Shown piece by piece: positions 1-11,245 of a DNA stretch of 64,000 nucleotides (position 1 is its first letter; every line of letters begins with the position of its first letter). The DNA lies in assembly GCA_003586115.2 (NCBI GenBank), contig QVOM02000090.1, forward strand, positions 12,759,637 to 12,823,636, written 5' to 3'. The notes below the pieces were generated by a model that worked only from the letters and a program-made list of their open reading frames with translations, was not told the DNA's origin and searched no databases. The position numbers and the translations under genes are program-made. Source of the stretch: Salvator merianae. Lineage: Eukaryota > Chordata > Lepidosauria > Squamata > Teiidae.

Positions 1-9
1 AAGACACAG

Positions 10-205
10 GGGCCCCAGTGATCGCCTGGGTATCTGCTTATTGAGAACTGGCCCTGGCCATCTGTTGGTGGTCAGGCTTCGCGAGGTGGCAATCAATTAC
101 AGCTGTTATCTCATCCTAGCCCTGACAGATGTTTCTCCTTTTCACTGTACAGTAATTACTGGTTAGCTGCCAGCAGGATCTCAGACTTTAATTGCAGTGC
201 TAATT
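10..205. promoter_or_regulatory. candidate conserved non-coding element
   Basis: This repeat-free block carries CAATTAC (94-100), CAGCTG (100-105) and TAATTAC (153-159), which are homeodomain and E-box type motifs, with balanced composition and no reading frame of note. Such texture is typical of deeply conserved developmental enhancers, but that is inference because conservation cannot be tested here. Confidence 0.25.
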
Positions 206-235
206 TGAAACAAAAGACAGAGCAAGATGGAGGGG

Positions 236-262
236 GAGAGAGAGAGAGAGAGAAAGAGAGAA
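236..262. repeat. (GA)n microsatellite
   Basis: A short GA dinucleotide run with one A interruption follows a purine-rich lead-in. It is simple-sequence DNA and makes the short frames across it meaningless. Confidence 0.85.
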
Positions 263-263
263 G

Positions 264-1180
264 GACCAAAAGAAGGAAGTGGAAGCACTCTGCGACAAAA
301 ACCGAAGCACAAAAAAAGGCAAACGCAAATCCAACAGATACCGGGATTTGGGGACAATAGGCTTAATCCAAAGAAAAGCAAAATGTTCAGCCTGCTGGCT
401 TCCTAGAACCTTGGCCATTTCTGCTTTGGTAACAGCTGCATCCTTCTTCCTCCTCTACCTTTTCCATTCTTCTCTGATTTTCCTTTTCTTCCTCTATTTT
501 GGTGTGTCTATATTTTTACTCTCTTTGGCCTGTTTTACTGTTTGTTTTCTTGTGAACTGTCCTGAGAATGTGATATAGGAGTATAAAAATTAAGTAAATA
601 AATAGCCACATCCTTTGACAATATTTCTCTGATTCCTAAATCAATTTAGCAAAGGGACCCAACCGCCAGCTATTATACCTGTGGGATGGTGCAACTGATA
701 TTTAAGCAGAGCATTACTGCTCCAACCTCATTCTCCCTCATAAGTAGGAACGCTGGAGCCTAAGTTATAGGTTGCGTAAAATGTCATAATCTGTTGCCAC
801 TGTGTAATGCCTAAAGCACCAAATATCTGCTTCTCCAAACCTGATAGAGGAGGAGAACATACATCAGTTGCACAAAGTCACATGCAGGGTAATATATTTC
901 AACACTGACTTTGGTGTCAACCAGAACTCCAGAAGAGCCTGCTGTGAACTTTGAAGGCTACAAATTAATAACACCAGTGATGTATTAAGAGTGGTAGGGT
1001 TTAAAAAAGAGTGGAAGAAAAATTTAGCTGCCTCCATCGCTTCGAGCAAGGATTAAAAGTTTCATTGTTTTGTCAAGCTGCCAGGATTACTCACTTCACT
1101 CAAGATGTCAGGAGTTTCTGAAGCTACAGTGCAATTAGGCTAGAAAGAAATGCAAAATAAGCATCTTGTAACTGGAGTAG
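264..1180. other. unique sequence, nothing recognised
   Basis: AT-rich sequence with short random frames on both strands. No repeat family, splice-framed exon or RNA gene could be recognised. Confidence 0.5.
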
Positions 1181-1487
1181 ACGTGTATAAACGAAAATTG
1201 CATGTTTGGTTCAAATCGAAGTGAACACCCTTTTGTTTGGCTCGATGGTGAACTGTTGCAACAAACAAACGGCACATTCGTATTTGATTTTCAACATGTT
1301 TGAGATCAAAATATACCAAAGGGTCCACTGTTCAACTGAATCATTCAGATTCATGAGCGAGGGACTGGTTCAATTCATTCAAATTTCCAGATACTCGGAC
1401 AACCATGTGTTGGTTCGATGCAAACAGCTGCAAACACAAACTATTTGATCGAATTTTCAAACATGAACCAAACTTTACACATCTCTA
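1181..1487 (-). mobile_element. GTTCG-rich hAT-like element, copy A
   Basis: This is a degenerate copy of the GTTCG/CGAAC-rich family seen eight times in the window. It shares, in reverse orientation, the 'gcgagggactggttcaa' core and ends with 'acacatctcta', which matches the CAGAGATGTGCAAA inverted terminus of better copies (31969, 35787). No transposase is encoded, so it is non-autonomous. Assignment to hAT rests only on the terminal CAGRGRTG motif. Confidence 0.55.
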
Positions 1488-1706
1488 ATCAGGAGCATCG
1501 CAAGAACTGGGGGAAGGGGGGTCTGTGAATATTGAATTTACTTGCTTAATGTTATATTTTTATCCCACCCTTTAGATCTGAAAGGCTGTCAGATTGGCTT
1601 ACTAAATGCTGCCAATACAAGACAGATTTGTTACCTCACTATTAAAATCTAATGGATATGGGACACGGGGAGAGACAAATTGGGAGGGAAAAGTAAAAGA
1701 AAGGCT

Positions 1707-1714
1707 TCTATCTT

Positions 1715-1755
<41 letters not shown>
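1707..1755. repeat. (CTAT)n microsatellite
   Basis: About twelve copies of a CTAT tetranucleotide with one interruption near the left end. The long pure run is probably length-polymorphic. Confidence 0.9.
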
Positions 1756-2195
1756 TCCTCTCCCCTTTTACATGCTGTCAGCTGAAATGCATGCTTTTGC
1801 AATACTTTCCCTGCTCCCTGCAGTCAAGAGAGTTCCTAGGGAATTGTAGACAGAGAATTCTAATTGCAATTAAAATTAAATCTTACAGAAAGCATTTTGG
1901 AAGAGATGTGAATTTTTAAAAAACAAACAAACAAAGCAAATGAAAACACTAGTTTGTTTGCGTTCTTGTCAATGTTTAAAAGTCATGGATTTATGCTTCC
2001 CTTCATTCAATTCCAGGATCCAACATGTGAGATTTGAGACTTAATAGGTTGACTTATGTGGCCTACAGACGCACTTGGCATGGGGGACACCTTTTCTACA
2101 AATCTAAGAAGCGTATTCCTGTTCCCTTTTTCACATTGTCTACTTTATATCTCCATTCCCAGTGTTGATCTAGAGTGCAAACCAGCCAAGATGCT

Positions 2196-2262
2196 TTCCC
2201 ATTTATTTTATTTCCTCCCAGCAACCCTTCAAGGGAGACAAAACTGAGAGGCAGCGAGGGGT
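2196..2262. mobile_element. possible MIR/CORE-SINE remnant
   Basis: The stretch resembles the 'ttatcctcacaacaaccctgtgagg...aaactgaggc' part of MIR-type SINEs. The match is short and degraded, from memory of the consensus, so the call is weak. Confidence 0.3.
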
Positions 2263-2699
2263 CTTATTGCCACGGTAATTGTGCATGTACGTGTTTAATT
2301 TGTTTCAGTCAGTTTTAACAGAAAGTTATCACTTCCTCCCTTGCGGTTTTCTAAACAGTGAGAAAAGCCTGCTGCAGATAATGATCAGAGAAGATTAGGT
2401 ATAAAGTGGGAGGTGTTATGGACACGAAGTGCTTCTATCCAGTTCCTCAATTCCACTGGAGGCGTGTTGTGGAATATATATATATGCAATTAATCTGGCT
2501 TTGACATCATGGGTTAAAAGGTGGGTGCCTGTTGATAAGGAGGAGGAAACGGGGGGTGGTTGACTTGGCCACACATCGGAACACAACGGCATCAGAGACA
2601 GTTGTGTAAGCGCAGAAGAACTGTGCGGTACTTCAACGGACATAAACAGCGCACTGGAATGATTGTGACCACTCGGCTACAGGCATACATTGCTGACTG

Positions 2700-2830
2700 C
2701 TCTTGAAAACTTTACACCACTGCAGGTCACAAAAATAGATTAAGAACAGCAACAAATTACCTGACCTGGCCCATTTACACAAAGCAGCTTTCAGCTTGTT
2801 TATCTTAAATGTGCAGATTTATCTAAAGCT
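2700..2830. promoter_or_regulatory. candidate conserved non-coding element
   Basis: AT-rich, repeat-free sequence containing ACAAATTAC, TTTATCTTAAAT and TTTATCTAAAG motifs (homeodomain- and GATA-like). No coding signal. Regulatory status is inferred from texture only. Confidence 0.2.
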
Positions 2831-3154
2831 GTGTTCAGACGCTATCGATAGAGAAAAATGGGAAGACGCCTCCTTCCACCACACACTTTACATTCCAAAG
2901 ATGCAGGAAGACTAGAAGAAGGAGAGTGTGAGGAACAGGGCTCCTCTTATGCTCTTTTGTTCTTATGTAGAAAGCCCCCTCTTTTAAAGAGAACCATGAC
3001 CACCAGTTTAGCCTGAGTCCTGTGGCTGCACAGACAGATCTGGATGAGTGGTGTGCAAAACACTGTTTCGAATGCTTTATGAAGCATTTGAAATAGCCAT
3101 GTACTCTATGTGGATCCCTACGCTTACCAAGGTGGTTCATACTTGTCTTCTTCC

Positions 3155-3232
3155 TGGAGGATTCCAGGAATTGAACTCAAGGTATCCTGAGCACAAAGAA
3201 GATATTCTAACCAAAGAACTATAAGCCTATGG
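3155..3232 (-). mobile_element. tRNA-SINE head remnant
   Basis: Read on the minus strand this resembles the tRNA-like head of the SINE family common in this window: an anticodon-arm-like stretch followed by a B-box-like GAGTTCAATTCC. The downstream body is absent or too decayed to see. Confidence 0.35.
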
Positions 3233-3475
3233 AACAAGCAACTGTGTCACTGAATGTGCATCTGGTAGCAGGCAGATTCCTCTTTGACTGCCATTAAGGT
3301 GGTTACCACGCCGACAAGAGAGTGGTGGAATAAGTCGATGCCTACAAATACACTGAAAAAGTTTTCACGGCCTGGTTTTCCCTATCAATGTTTTCGAGGG
3401 AAGCTCTCTTTCAAAATCAGTAGCACCAACCCGTGTTTTGTAGTTTCACGGTTTTCAACTATTTGAGGGGTAGCG

Positions 3476-3690
3476 GTGGTGCCATGGAAGAAGGCTTTCT
3501 CTGTGCTGGGTCCAAGTTCTGGGAAAGTCTCTCCATCCACTGATGCCGAGCAGTTGGCACCTGGCCAAGACATCTCTCTTCACCCAGACCTTTAGCTTTT
3601 AAACTTTCCTCTTAAAGCATGTCCTCCTAAATTTATCTGTCTGCATGTGTGTGTTTTCCCTTGTTAACTCTTAGGTTATATTTTTAGCCC
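3476..3690 (+). mobile_element. L2/CR1-like LINE 3' end
   Basis: The plus strand reads 'aaggctttctctgtgctgggtccaa...', the decayed form of the 'AFSV-APRLWNSLP' peptide that closes ORF2 in many vertebrate L2/CR1-clade LINEs. It continues with a 'tctcttcacccagacctttag' stop region and a T-rich tail. The copy is strongly 5'-truncated and non-functional. Confidence 0.55.
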
Positions 3691-3699
3691 TTGCGTTTT

Positions 3700-4910
3700 A
3701 ACCAGGATGCTTTCGTCGGCTTTTACTTTTGGTGACCTGGACCCTTGAGCGAAGAGCAGGGAGGAAATGCCAATAAAAATAAATAAGCGCCGCCTTCTCC
3801 GGCCCCCGTTTGCTACCAGCAGAAGTCAGGTTCAGTTCCCAGGCACCCCCATGTGTCCCCAACCCCTCATTAGGAATTCCCCCTGTGTATCTTTGCCAAC
3901 TGCTTTTCACCAAACAAGCCTTGCAGACAAACTGCCTTGGCTTTTGAACCATATCCCTCAGCAAGAGTGACCTTCAGTTCTAATTAAAGGCTCCTTCACT
4001 CACGCCACAGAAAGTCCATTACAGCTGCTTTCTCAGATGGAATTATCATTTCCACTTACTTAGCACATCACTCAACGAGCCACCAAGAGAAAGCCAGAGC
4101 TCCTCCGCTCCGAGGCCGAGGAGGCCTCAGGATGTGGAAAGTAATTAAGGCCCAGCAAATGCAGGGAATTTCGGAAAGGGGTGGGCTAGGCAGGGGAAGG
4201 GATACGTTCGCAGGAAAGAGACGGGGAGACATAGCTCAGCTGCCAAAGCTGTTAATTTCTCCTCAAAGGATCGGAGCTGAAAGATCTGAAGCAATTTCCT
4301 AGCAAAACAAAAGGGCCTGTTGAATAGAATAACATTATGACAGCTGCCGAGAGAGTCAGTGATGGGTAAAAAAAATCTTTGGGCCACCACAAAGAGCGCT
4401 CACGGCTTCCAGACAACTGCAAAAAAAAAAAAGGGGGGGGGGAGAAAAAGAAAATCACCGCGTCTCCTGGCCCAGCCTTCTAAGTTTCCTCCCACTTCTT
4501 TGCTTTCCTCCCACTTCTTCTTAAACAAGGAAGGTGGCACTTTGTCTCTGTTCCTTCAGCATGGATTTCCCCTCCCCTAGGCTTCTTCTTCTGCAGGGAC
4601 TGATTCAACAATCAGGGAAAGGCTGCAATTTCATGTCCTCCATAAATCAGCTGCAGGCAAATACCTGCGATCACTTTGCAGAGATATTGGCTTTATTAAC
4701 ACCCTCCAATCCCTCGGTCGTGCTCACAACAGAAGGAATGAAACAGCCAGATAAAGGTGTTTCTGTCCCATCCCAAAGTGGCGGCTTCCATCCTCCCAGT
4801 ACATGGCAACTCTACCTTACAATATGGAGAGAGAGGATGAAAATACAGGAATGGGGAGCCACTCTGCAGTTACCATAGTTAACTGTGGGGCTAGAAAATA
4901 GACAAATGAA
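3700..4910. other. unique sequence with an A12G9 homopolymer junction
   Basis: No gene or repeat family recognised. A pure A-run joined to a pure G-run lies at 4421-4442. The part around 4010-4140 (lysine- and leucine-poor frames, AATTATCA motif) might be a conserved element, but nothing firm supports it. Confidence 0.4.
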
Positions 4911-4914
4911 GCAG

Positions 4915-5150
4915 TAGAGACACAAGAACATAAGAGCGTAAGAGGAATGCTGTTTGATCAGCCACGGCCCATCTAATCTACCATCCCGTCTCACACACTG
5001 GCCCATCCATTACTTCTGGGTATCTCAAGCAGAAAACGAAGGCAAACCCTTCATCTGCTCTCCACCCCCTGCAAATGGCCTCTACCCGTCTCTCTACCCT
5101 GGAGGCGGTACCTAGGCATCTATTCCAGTAGTAGCTGCTATAATTCTATA
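4915..5150 (-). mobile_element. CR1-like 3'-end repeat ('gctggatcag' family)
   Basis: This copy follows the series 'acataagagcgtaagagg', 'gatcagccacggcccatcta', 'ctcacacactggcccatcc', 'ctgcaaatggcct', seen also at 7437 and 61875. Orientation is set by analogy with CR1 tails at 13058 and 26422, whose reverse complement shows the same 'paragraph' order. Confidence 0.65.
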
Positions 5151-5227
5151 ATGGCGCTATAGTATCCAACTGGGCCCTGAAAAGTAAGATTAAGAAGCCT
5201 TCAGATCAAACCTATCTCCAAGTGATC

Positions 5228-5365
5228 CCATGAACACAACTATGAATTTTGCTTGGCAATGAAACAGAAGTGGTTTGCATGACCTGCTTTTGTGAAGAAG
5301 CCATGGATTGAACCTGCAACTGTCTACTTTCAAAGCAGTTTTGCTGCTACTAAATTATGGCCACT
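5228..5365 (-). mobile_element. tRNA-derived SINE ('caaaccacttctg' family)
   Basis: On the minus strand it shows the tRNA-like head (AGGTTCAATCC B box) followed by a 'gcaaaccacttctg' body. It is degraded, with substitutions in the A box and a missing 3' tail. Confidence 0.6.
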
Positions 5366-5980
5366 CTCACTGTGTGGACCAACAGCAGCCATTCCTTCTT
5401 TTCTTTTGGAATGAAGTATAACTGTGTTGTTGTGGAAGTTAACCATGCGCATTTGAAGAAAGCATTAAATGGCATGGGGAAGACATTGCGTTTTCATTTT
5501 GTTTTTTGCACCACATAAGGTTAAAGATGCTGTCAAACTCAATTTTTGGCAACTTCTTTGGGTGGTTCAGTGTCAACGAAGTTAAGTTCAGGACAAGCCT
5601 AATCAAGAGTCAAACTTGACTTGAGGGGACATTTACCTCCCAGTATTTCCATCTAAAAGTATTGCCTTCCTAAATATTCACCTTATATATTTAAAAAATC
5701 CCCACCTAACATTCTTCCCACACCTCGGTTTTCAGGTCATTTAAGGGGACATTGAGACTGGGAGAGCAAATACTTAAAAGAAAATCTAGCAGTGCTCTAG
5801 ATACTCCTTTTCAGAGGCCTCTGAAAATCAGAAAAACAACAGGCCTCAAGGGGAAAAAGAAAGAGACAAATGGCTTATGCACTAATTCACTGTAAATAAC
5901 TCAGATGATGTATATTTAATTAGAGTTTGCATACATATCTGCACATTTTAAGAACCACATCTGTGCAGCAACTCTCAGTC
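5366..5980. other. unique sequence, nothing recognised
   Basis: No repeat family or exon was recognised in this AT-rich stretch. Confidence 0.4.
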
Positions 5981-6027
5981 TTATAAATAAATAAATGAAT
6001 AAATAAATAAATATATATATAAATAAA
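5981..6027. repeat. (TAAA)n / AT-rich tail
   Basis: A run of TAAA units passes into TATATATA and back. It may be the tail of a lost LINE insertion, since L2-like elements often end this way, but no element body is visible beside it. Confidence 0.7.
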
Positions 6028-6134
6028 GCAGATCACTGGATGATGAAAAAGGCTGTGTCCTTTCTCCACACACCGCCTGGTCAACATTAACATGAACGTG
6101 AGCACAGGAGTGAGTTCCTTTTTGTTCACTGACA

Positions 6135-6554
6135 TTTAGAGTGTGATCACACATGCTTAAAGGGGCACCCCCTGGGAGATTTGGAGTAAGGGACATAAGA
6201 CATTTTACCCCTGTTTGCAGCTATATCCTGAAGCCTGGAAATGGGCATCTTTTCTTCATACGGAAGATAATAACACCCAGAATGACTCCTCCTTTCAGTT
6301 TCATTGGGAGGGGGACATAGAGGAGAAAAATGTAGCCAATCAGAGAATGCAAACAAATATTGCCAGCCAATGACCAATCGGGTCACTTGTCAGAAAGGCA
6401 TTGCCAGACTTTAAGGAAGATTAGTGTGTGGAAATATGAAATAGGATTACTCTTTTTACTGTTTGAATGCCTGTTTTTTTAGATAGTTAACAGATGGGGC
6501 ACATTTTCTAAAAGGGGTGACTGAACAAAAAGTCTTGTCTGATCACACCCTTAG
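6135..6554. mobile_element. inverted-repeat DNA element (MITE)
   Basis: The left end TTTAGAGTGTGATCACAC (6135-6152) matches the reverse complement of the right end GTCTGATCACACCCTTAG (6537-6554) at 14 of 18 positions. The roughly 420-bp interior carries no transposase. The same right-end motif recurs alone at 38470-38487. The superfamily is unknown because the target duplication is unclear. Confidence 0.55.
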
Positions 6555-7044
6555 TGTTACACAACATTGTTAGGATGTCATCCTTTATAAAATTCAGCTT
6601 GTTATGCTGAAGTTGCATCCAAACAGGTTGTTCATCACAGCTGAGAAGGAGAACTCAGACTGGATGCTGAAAAAGAGCCAGAAATTAAATGGCAGCATCA
6701 TTTGATAGCACCCCTCAAAAGATACAAGTTGGCAATTTAATGAATATCACATCATGTTTGCCGTGCTAAAAATTTGCACATATGAACAGACTCAGAACTT
6801 GAATGATCTCATGTCTAGACATAGCCTTACAAAGCACAAGTTGTAACAGTCCAACATCGCTTGGAGAACAAAATGATTGAACAGTACAAATCTGCTGCAA
6901 AATAATCTCAGAGTCCAGCATTGTTGGTGGTTAATCTTTCCTTTTCGTTCTTTCTTTTCTTCAAACAGCAAAACCTATACATCAATCAAGACAAATACTA
7001 GACAAATAGCTATTGAAAACAAATTTCTCACCCCACAGACAGAA

Positions 7045-7195
7045 ATGCAATTACCACAGTATATTGTGGGAAGGGAATCTGCAAAACATCTTCTCTGCAA
7101 GCAGAAAATCCTAAATTCAATTCCCATCTCCCCAAAAAGAAAACAATGGCAAACCACTTCTGAAGTGCTGTCAGTGACAAGAAACTGTTCTCAGC
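7045..7195 (+). mobile_element. tRNA-derived SINE, decayed
   Basis: The B-box-like AATTCAATTCCC (about 7114-7125) is followed by 'aacaatggcaaaccacttctg', the hallmark SINE body. The A-box region is degraded. Strand is clear from the head-body order. Confidence 0.6.
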
Positions 7196-7436
7196 TGGAG
7201 GGTTCCTTTGCCTAGAACTTGACCAAAGGTAAAAAGCAAACACAGACACATTTCGTCATTCTGTATCATTTGGAAGGGGTTCTAGTTTTTGTTTTGTTTT
7301 TAAAGTGTGTGCAGCAGAAGAAAAAAACTCTACAGGTGACCTATTTCTCCTCCCAAGTGATAGGAATTTTAGCACATTGCAACCTCCAATTCCAAGATCT
7401 AAGTTCTCTGTAGAGAAATTTCACTCCAGCTCGTAA

Positions 7437-7765
7437 TCGTAAGAATGTAAGAAGATAAGTGCCCCACGGGCTCAGACCATACGAGCATAAGAATGTAAGA
7501 GGAGCCCTGCTGGATCAGAACACAGCCCATCTAGTCCTGTATCCATTTCACACAGTGGCCCACCATTTTCAAGCAGGAGAAGAAGGCAAAACCCTCACCC
7601 ACTCTTCTGTCCCTGCAAATGACCTTTAGAGGCATCCTGCCTGTCTCTCCATCCTGGAGGCAGTATCGAGGCATCCATTCTAGAAGCCATTGATATACCT
7701 GCCCTCCATGACTCTGTCCAATCCATTCTTAAAGCTATCCAGGCTTTAACTGAACTGTCCCCAGT
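7437..7765 (-). mobile_element. CR1-like 3'-end repeat with duplicated terminus
   Basis: The 'gctggatcag' family copy extends further than others here, through 'ggaggcagtatcgaggcatcc' to 'ctgtccaatccattcttaa', which parallels CR1 3' UTR text. The terminal 'taagaatgtaag' occurs twice (about 7440 and 7489), so the end segment is duplicated in tandem over about 50 bp. Confidence 0.65.
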
Positions 7766-8295
7766 GGAAAAATGAAGATGAAGGAAACTGCAGAGGGAGC
7801 ACCAGCCATACCAATGTAGGCTAAGCTTCTGATATCACATCAGATGGAAGAAGATGCATTTTACTGGCGTGCAAGAGCAGAACTATGCTGGACAAAACCA
7901 TAAAATCATGGCTCCACCAAATTTATGTCAGAATGCCATAAGATGGTAGCCTACGACCCAGGAGCAACCAGAAGGAACTGAAATCTGCAGTTCTGATTCC
8001 CCAAGCCACACTGCAGAAGTAGTACGTGAGAACTTCTCTTCCCCTGCATGCAGCCACCCTTTACTTTGCCTTCCCCGTGCCAAGCTGTGGGGGACATTTT
8101 TACAGCTGGCTCTTAAGGAGGGAGACCTCTGAGACTTTGAAGTCCTTACGTCTAGACATCACAGCAGGACAGGGAGAGAAGTTGAAGCCTGGAGGAATGG
8201 GGCCTCAGAGGGCAAAAAGGAAGTGTAGAATGAAACCACAAGGCTTGCAGCCCATTACACTTCAACAAGGCTGCGTCTCTAAGCCCCCACGCCTT
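7766..8295. other. unique sequence, nothing recognised
   Basis: A plus-strand frame of 90 codons starts at 8026, but it has no recognisable domain and no splice or promoter context. I take it as chance. Confidence 0.4.
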
Positions 8296-8712
8296 TAGTT
8301 CTCAAACATTTCCCCCCCTGCAGTCCACCCAAAAATTACTGAGGGTCTCAGCAGACCACTAATGCTCTCTGCTAATGTCAATAGTACCATTAAGTAATGG
8401 CTGTAACTGCAGGTTTAAAATCAGAACAATACACCCTTTGTTGGCAAATGCTTTTCCTTCTGCGAAAAAGAGGCAGCTCCTTTGGGCATCTTCTCCTAGG
8501 AGCTAAGGCAAAGGGATGCTCTGATTGGCTGGTGTCTGCGGATCCTGAGTCACCGGACTTTGCTTTCCCTTAAGCGGTGATGCTTTCTGGGGCAAGAGCA
8601 GTTTCTCCTTCCCAAGCCAGCCTTGGAGCTGCAGTCCCCCCAGAGTACCTAAACATGGAGCCGGCTGTTCACACACGGTCCGTGGACCACAACTGGAGAA
8701 CTTCTGCTTTAG
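8296..8712. mobile_element. possible hAT-Charlie-like MITE
   Basis: The left edge TAGTTCTCAAACATTT and the right edge 'aactggagaacttctg' form an imperfect inverted pair reminiscent of the CAGTGGTTCTCAAAC terminus known in hAT-Charlie elements. The phrases 'cagtccacccaaa' and 'gtccgtggaccac' inside also fit that type. No transposase is present. Confidence 0.4.
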
Positions 8713-8810
8713 ATGTTCATTGCCTTGAGCAATATTTGGAAAGGCAGTGTATAAACAAACTTTGACTGATTGATTGAAGCAGCCAGAAACCAGCAAGACA
8801 TCTACAGCTA

Positions 8811-8895
8811 GCTTTTTTATTTATATCTATACCCTTAGATCTCAGAACAGATTGCAATAATTAAAAAGACATAAAAGTAATTTTAAAAAAAGAAA
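8811..8895 (-). mobile_element. L2-like LINE tail remnant
   Basis: The plus strand reads 'tttatttatatctatacccttag...aaaaagacataaaa', the complement of an L2-type terminus (ggg..ggatataaata(aataa)n). Short and decayed. Confidence 0.35.
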
Positions 8896-9096
8896 CACAG
8901 TGCAGTACAAAGGGGAGGATGTGAGCCTCTTTAGCCAAAACCTGGCAACTTTAAGAGTAACAATGAAACCCACCTAGGGAAAACTGAGCCTGAAGATAAG
9001 ATAAGCACCTTTGAGGCAGCTTTCGATTGCAAAGCAATTAAATCTGACTGACTTCCTTTCTTTGTCTCTAGTTTTCTCCCCCCTCCTCCTCAGTAT

Positions 9097-9178
9097 CCTT
9101 CCTTCCTTCCTTCCTTCCTTCCTTCCTTCCTTCCTTCCTTCCTTCCTCCCTCCCTCCCTCCCTCCCTCCCTCCCTCCT
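9097..9178. repeat. (TTCC)n to (CTCC)n compound microsatellite
   Basis: A TTCC run switches to a CTCC run without interruption. All pyrimidines sit on the plus strand. Open frames across it on both strands encode only Ser/Pro/Leu or Lys/Arg/Gly/Glu repeats. Confidence 0.95.
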
Positions 9179-9179
9179 T

Positions 9180-9815
9180 TCCTTTCTTCTTTGCATCCCT
9201 CCCTCTCTACCATTCTGTGCCACACCATCTTCTAAACCCTCAAGCTACCTGCCAGGAATCCTAGTTTCCCTCTCACAACTCTCACCATGACAATAAACCA
9301 CGAGATTTATCAGCCATGAGGCTGATACTAGTCGGAGTTCCCAAGCAGTCTCACAAATCTCCAAGGAAATCAGCCACCAAATTGCAGACATATGAAAATA
9401 AAACACAACAGTTCGCATGTTAAAAAACAGAACAAGATCCGCACCCCGAATAAATAAAGGCAGGAATGAGATATACCACATTATCTTGCAAGGGAATCAA
9501 CCTCAACAGCTTAGGAAGCAGCAGAAAACCACAAGAATGTGCAGCAAAAATAAGGAGGCTTCAGAGGCGACACCCCAGTGGCATTGGTGCGTGTGGCAGT
9601 TCCCTGCCCTGAAAAGCCAGACTCCGTTTCCCAGTCCCACCTACCTGGCAGCAATATTCAAAGAATAAAGTGGCAGGGCAGGGGAAACCAGGTGCATAAG
9701 AATAAAGTAGGCAGTCTGCTAATACAAGAAGAAACTTGATGCATGTGTCAGTTCACGGCTGGTGTGTATAATCCAATATGTTCAATTTTCACGCACGTTT
9801 GCACAGAACGACAAC
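9180..9815. other. unique sequence, nothing recognised
   Basis: No repeat family or coding signature recognised on either strand. Confidence 0.4.
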
Positions 9816-9935
9816 GTTAGGACCCTTCTACACTGGATCTTATTCTGGGTTACATTCCAGAATAAGAACATGCAGATGGCAGGCCCCCATTCTGGGATAT
9901 AAACTGCAGTAAGCCCCACGCAGGAAGGGTCTTAC
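9816..9935. mobile_element. short inverted-repeat element (MITE) with internal hairpin
   Basis: The left end GTTAGGACCCTTCTACAC mirrors the right end ACGCAGGAAGGGTCTTAC. Inside, CTTATTCTGG and TTCCAGAATAAG make a second, nested palindrome. The whole unit is about 120 bp and could only be non-autonomous. No clear target duplication. Confidence 0.5.
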
Positions 9936-10437
9936 AGTGTGCCACCTGTGATTAAATATACCTGTTCTGCCCCCCAGTCCCATGTCCTTCGATCTACCTG
10001 GTCTTCTACTCCACCAGCCCCAAAGGGCACCATCAGGAGCGGTATGGAGCAATATAAAGATGGCCAGGTAAAAAACTATCTTGGCTTTGTCTTGAATTCT
10101 CTCCCCAGCACAGACAAAATGCCTTCTCTGCTTTGAAACAGCCCATCAATTTATTTATGTTTAAGAAATGCTCTCCCTCGCGATGCTTATGACTGCATAC
10201 ATTTTGCATAGCACCCTCAGGTAAATCAGCAGAGTTCGAGAGGGAGAATGGGAAAGTGGGGAGGGGGTGGGGGGGAAGACAGAGAAAAGGATGCAGCAGC
10301 TGTAAGTAAATAATAAATACCACTAATAACCATGGTGAGATTATAATCATTAATAATTAACACTAATACATGTTTCCTTTTGGCTTTCAGAGTCTGCTTA
10401 GACGGCTCAGTGTAAAATGGCAAACATCTGCTACACA

Positions 10438-10485
10438 GCTCTCTCTCTCTCTCTCTCTCCCTCCCTCCCTCCCTCCCTCCCTCCC
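10438..10485. repeat. (CT)n(CCCT)n compound microsatellite
   Basis: A CT run of about ten units turns into a CCCT run. All pyrimidine on the plus strand. Confidence 0.9.
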
Positions 10486-10924
10486 ATACACCCCACCCAT
10501 CCCAAAGAAAGTATTCCAGATTTAGGGGAGAAAGCAAGAATTTGAAATTGCTACGCGGTCACCACGAGCAAAGCTCAACTTGGTGCATCTTCACCTTTAA
10601 CCTTATCGATGGACAGCCAGTGTCTCCCATTTATATAATTTTAACTACCCAACCAAATATGACGGAACAGGGTTCGTGTCTGTGCCTCTGCACAAGACAA
10701 CACAATCTGTAAAATGTTCTGACTGGGGCAGGATCGGAAGAATACAGTAGCCCACCTCACACAAGGTCAGGGTTAGGGATGCTTTCATTGACCTGGAGAT
10801 GCTGAGGTCAGAAATTTGGGTGTTCAGCTTTCGTTCAATTAATTTCTTTGTAAGGCAATGCAATAGTCATCCTTTATATAATTGCTATGGTAGGGATCCC
10901 TCAAACCACCATGCAGTGCAAAAT

Positions 10925-11245
10925 CATGACATTTATTAAAACACTGTTATAGTACTTTTCATATAAAACATGTCAAAGCAGTTTACAAATACATCCAAAA
11001 GCAGGTTAAAAACAGTTAGAATGGCAATACATACAAACAATATTAAAAACCAGGGGAGGTGTACGAAGCAAACATTTGTTCACGCCAGGGATGCCTGGGT
11101 CCACAAATAAGTTGTCAACAAGGGCCTAAAAGAGATAATAGTACCCCCCCCCAAAACGTCTGAGGGGAGAGCATTGCACAATGTGTCACCAGAGAGAAGG
11201 CTACACACAGAGAATTTCCTTTCATAAATTCAAAGCATTATTTTG
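10925..11245 (-). mobile_element. L2-like LINE 3' end
   Basis: The plus strand reads as the complement of a LINE 3' region: 'tttattaaaacactgttatag', 'gcagtttacaaatac', 'aaaaccaggggaggtg', then 'gggagagcattgcacaatg'. This order recalls the 3' UTR and ORF2 end of L2-type elements in sauropsids (a bulk 'gagggcattccaca' motif). 5'-truncated. Confidence 0.45.

Noticed and set aside
9011..9228. Ser/Leu/Pro- and Lys/Gly/Arg/Glu-repeat frames
   Set aside because: By-products of the (TTCC)n/(CTCC)n microsatellite.
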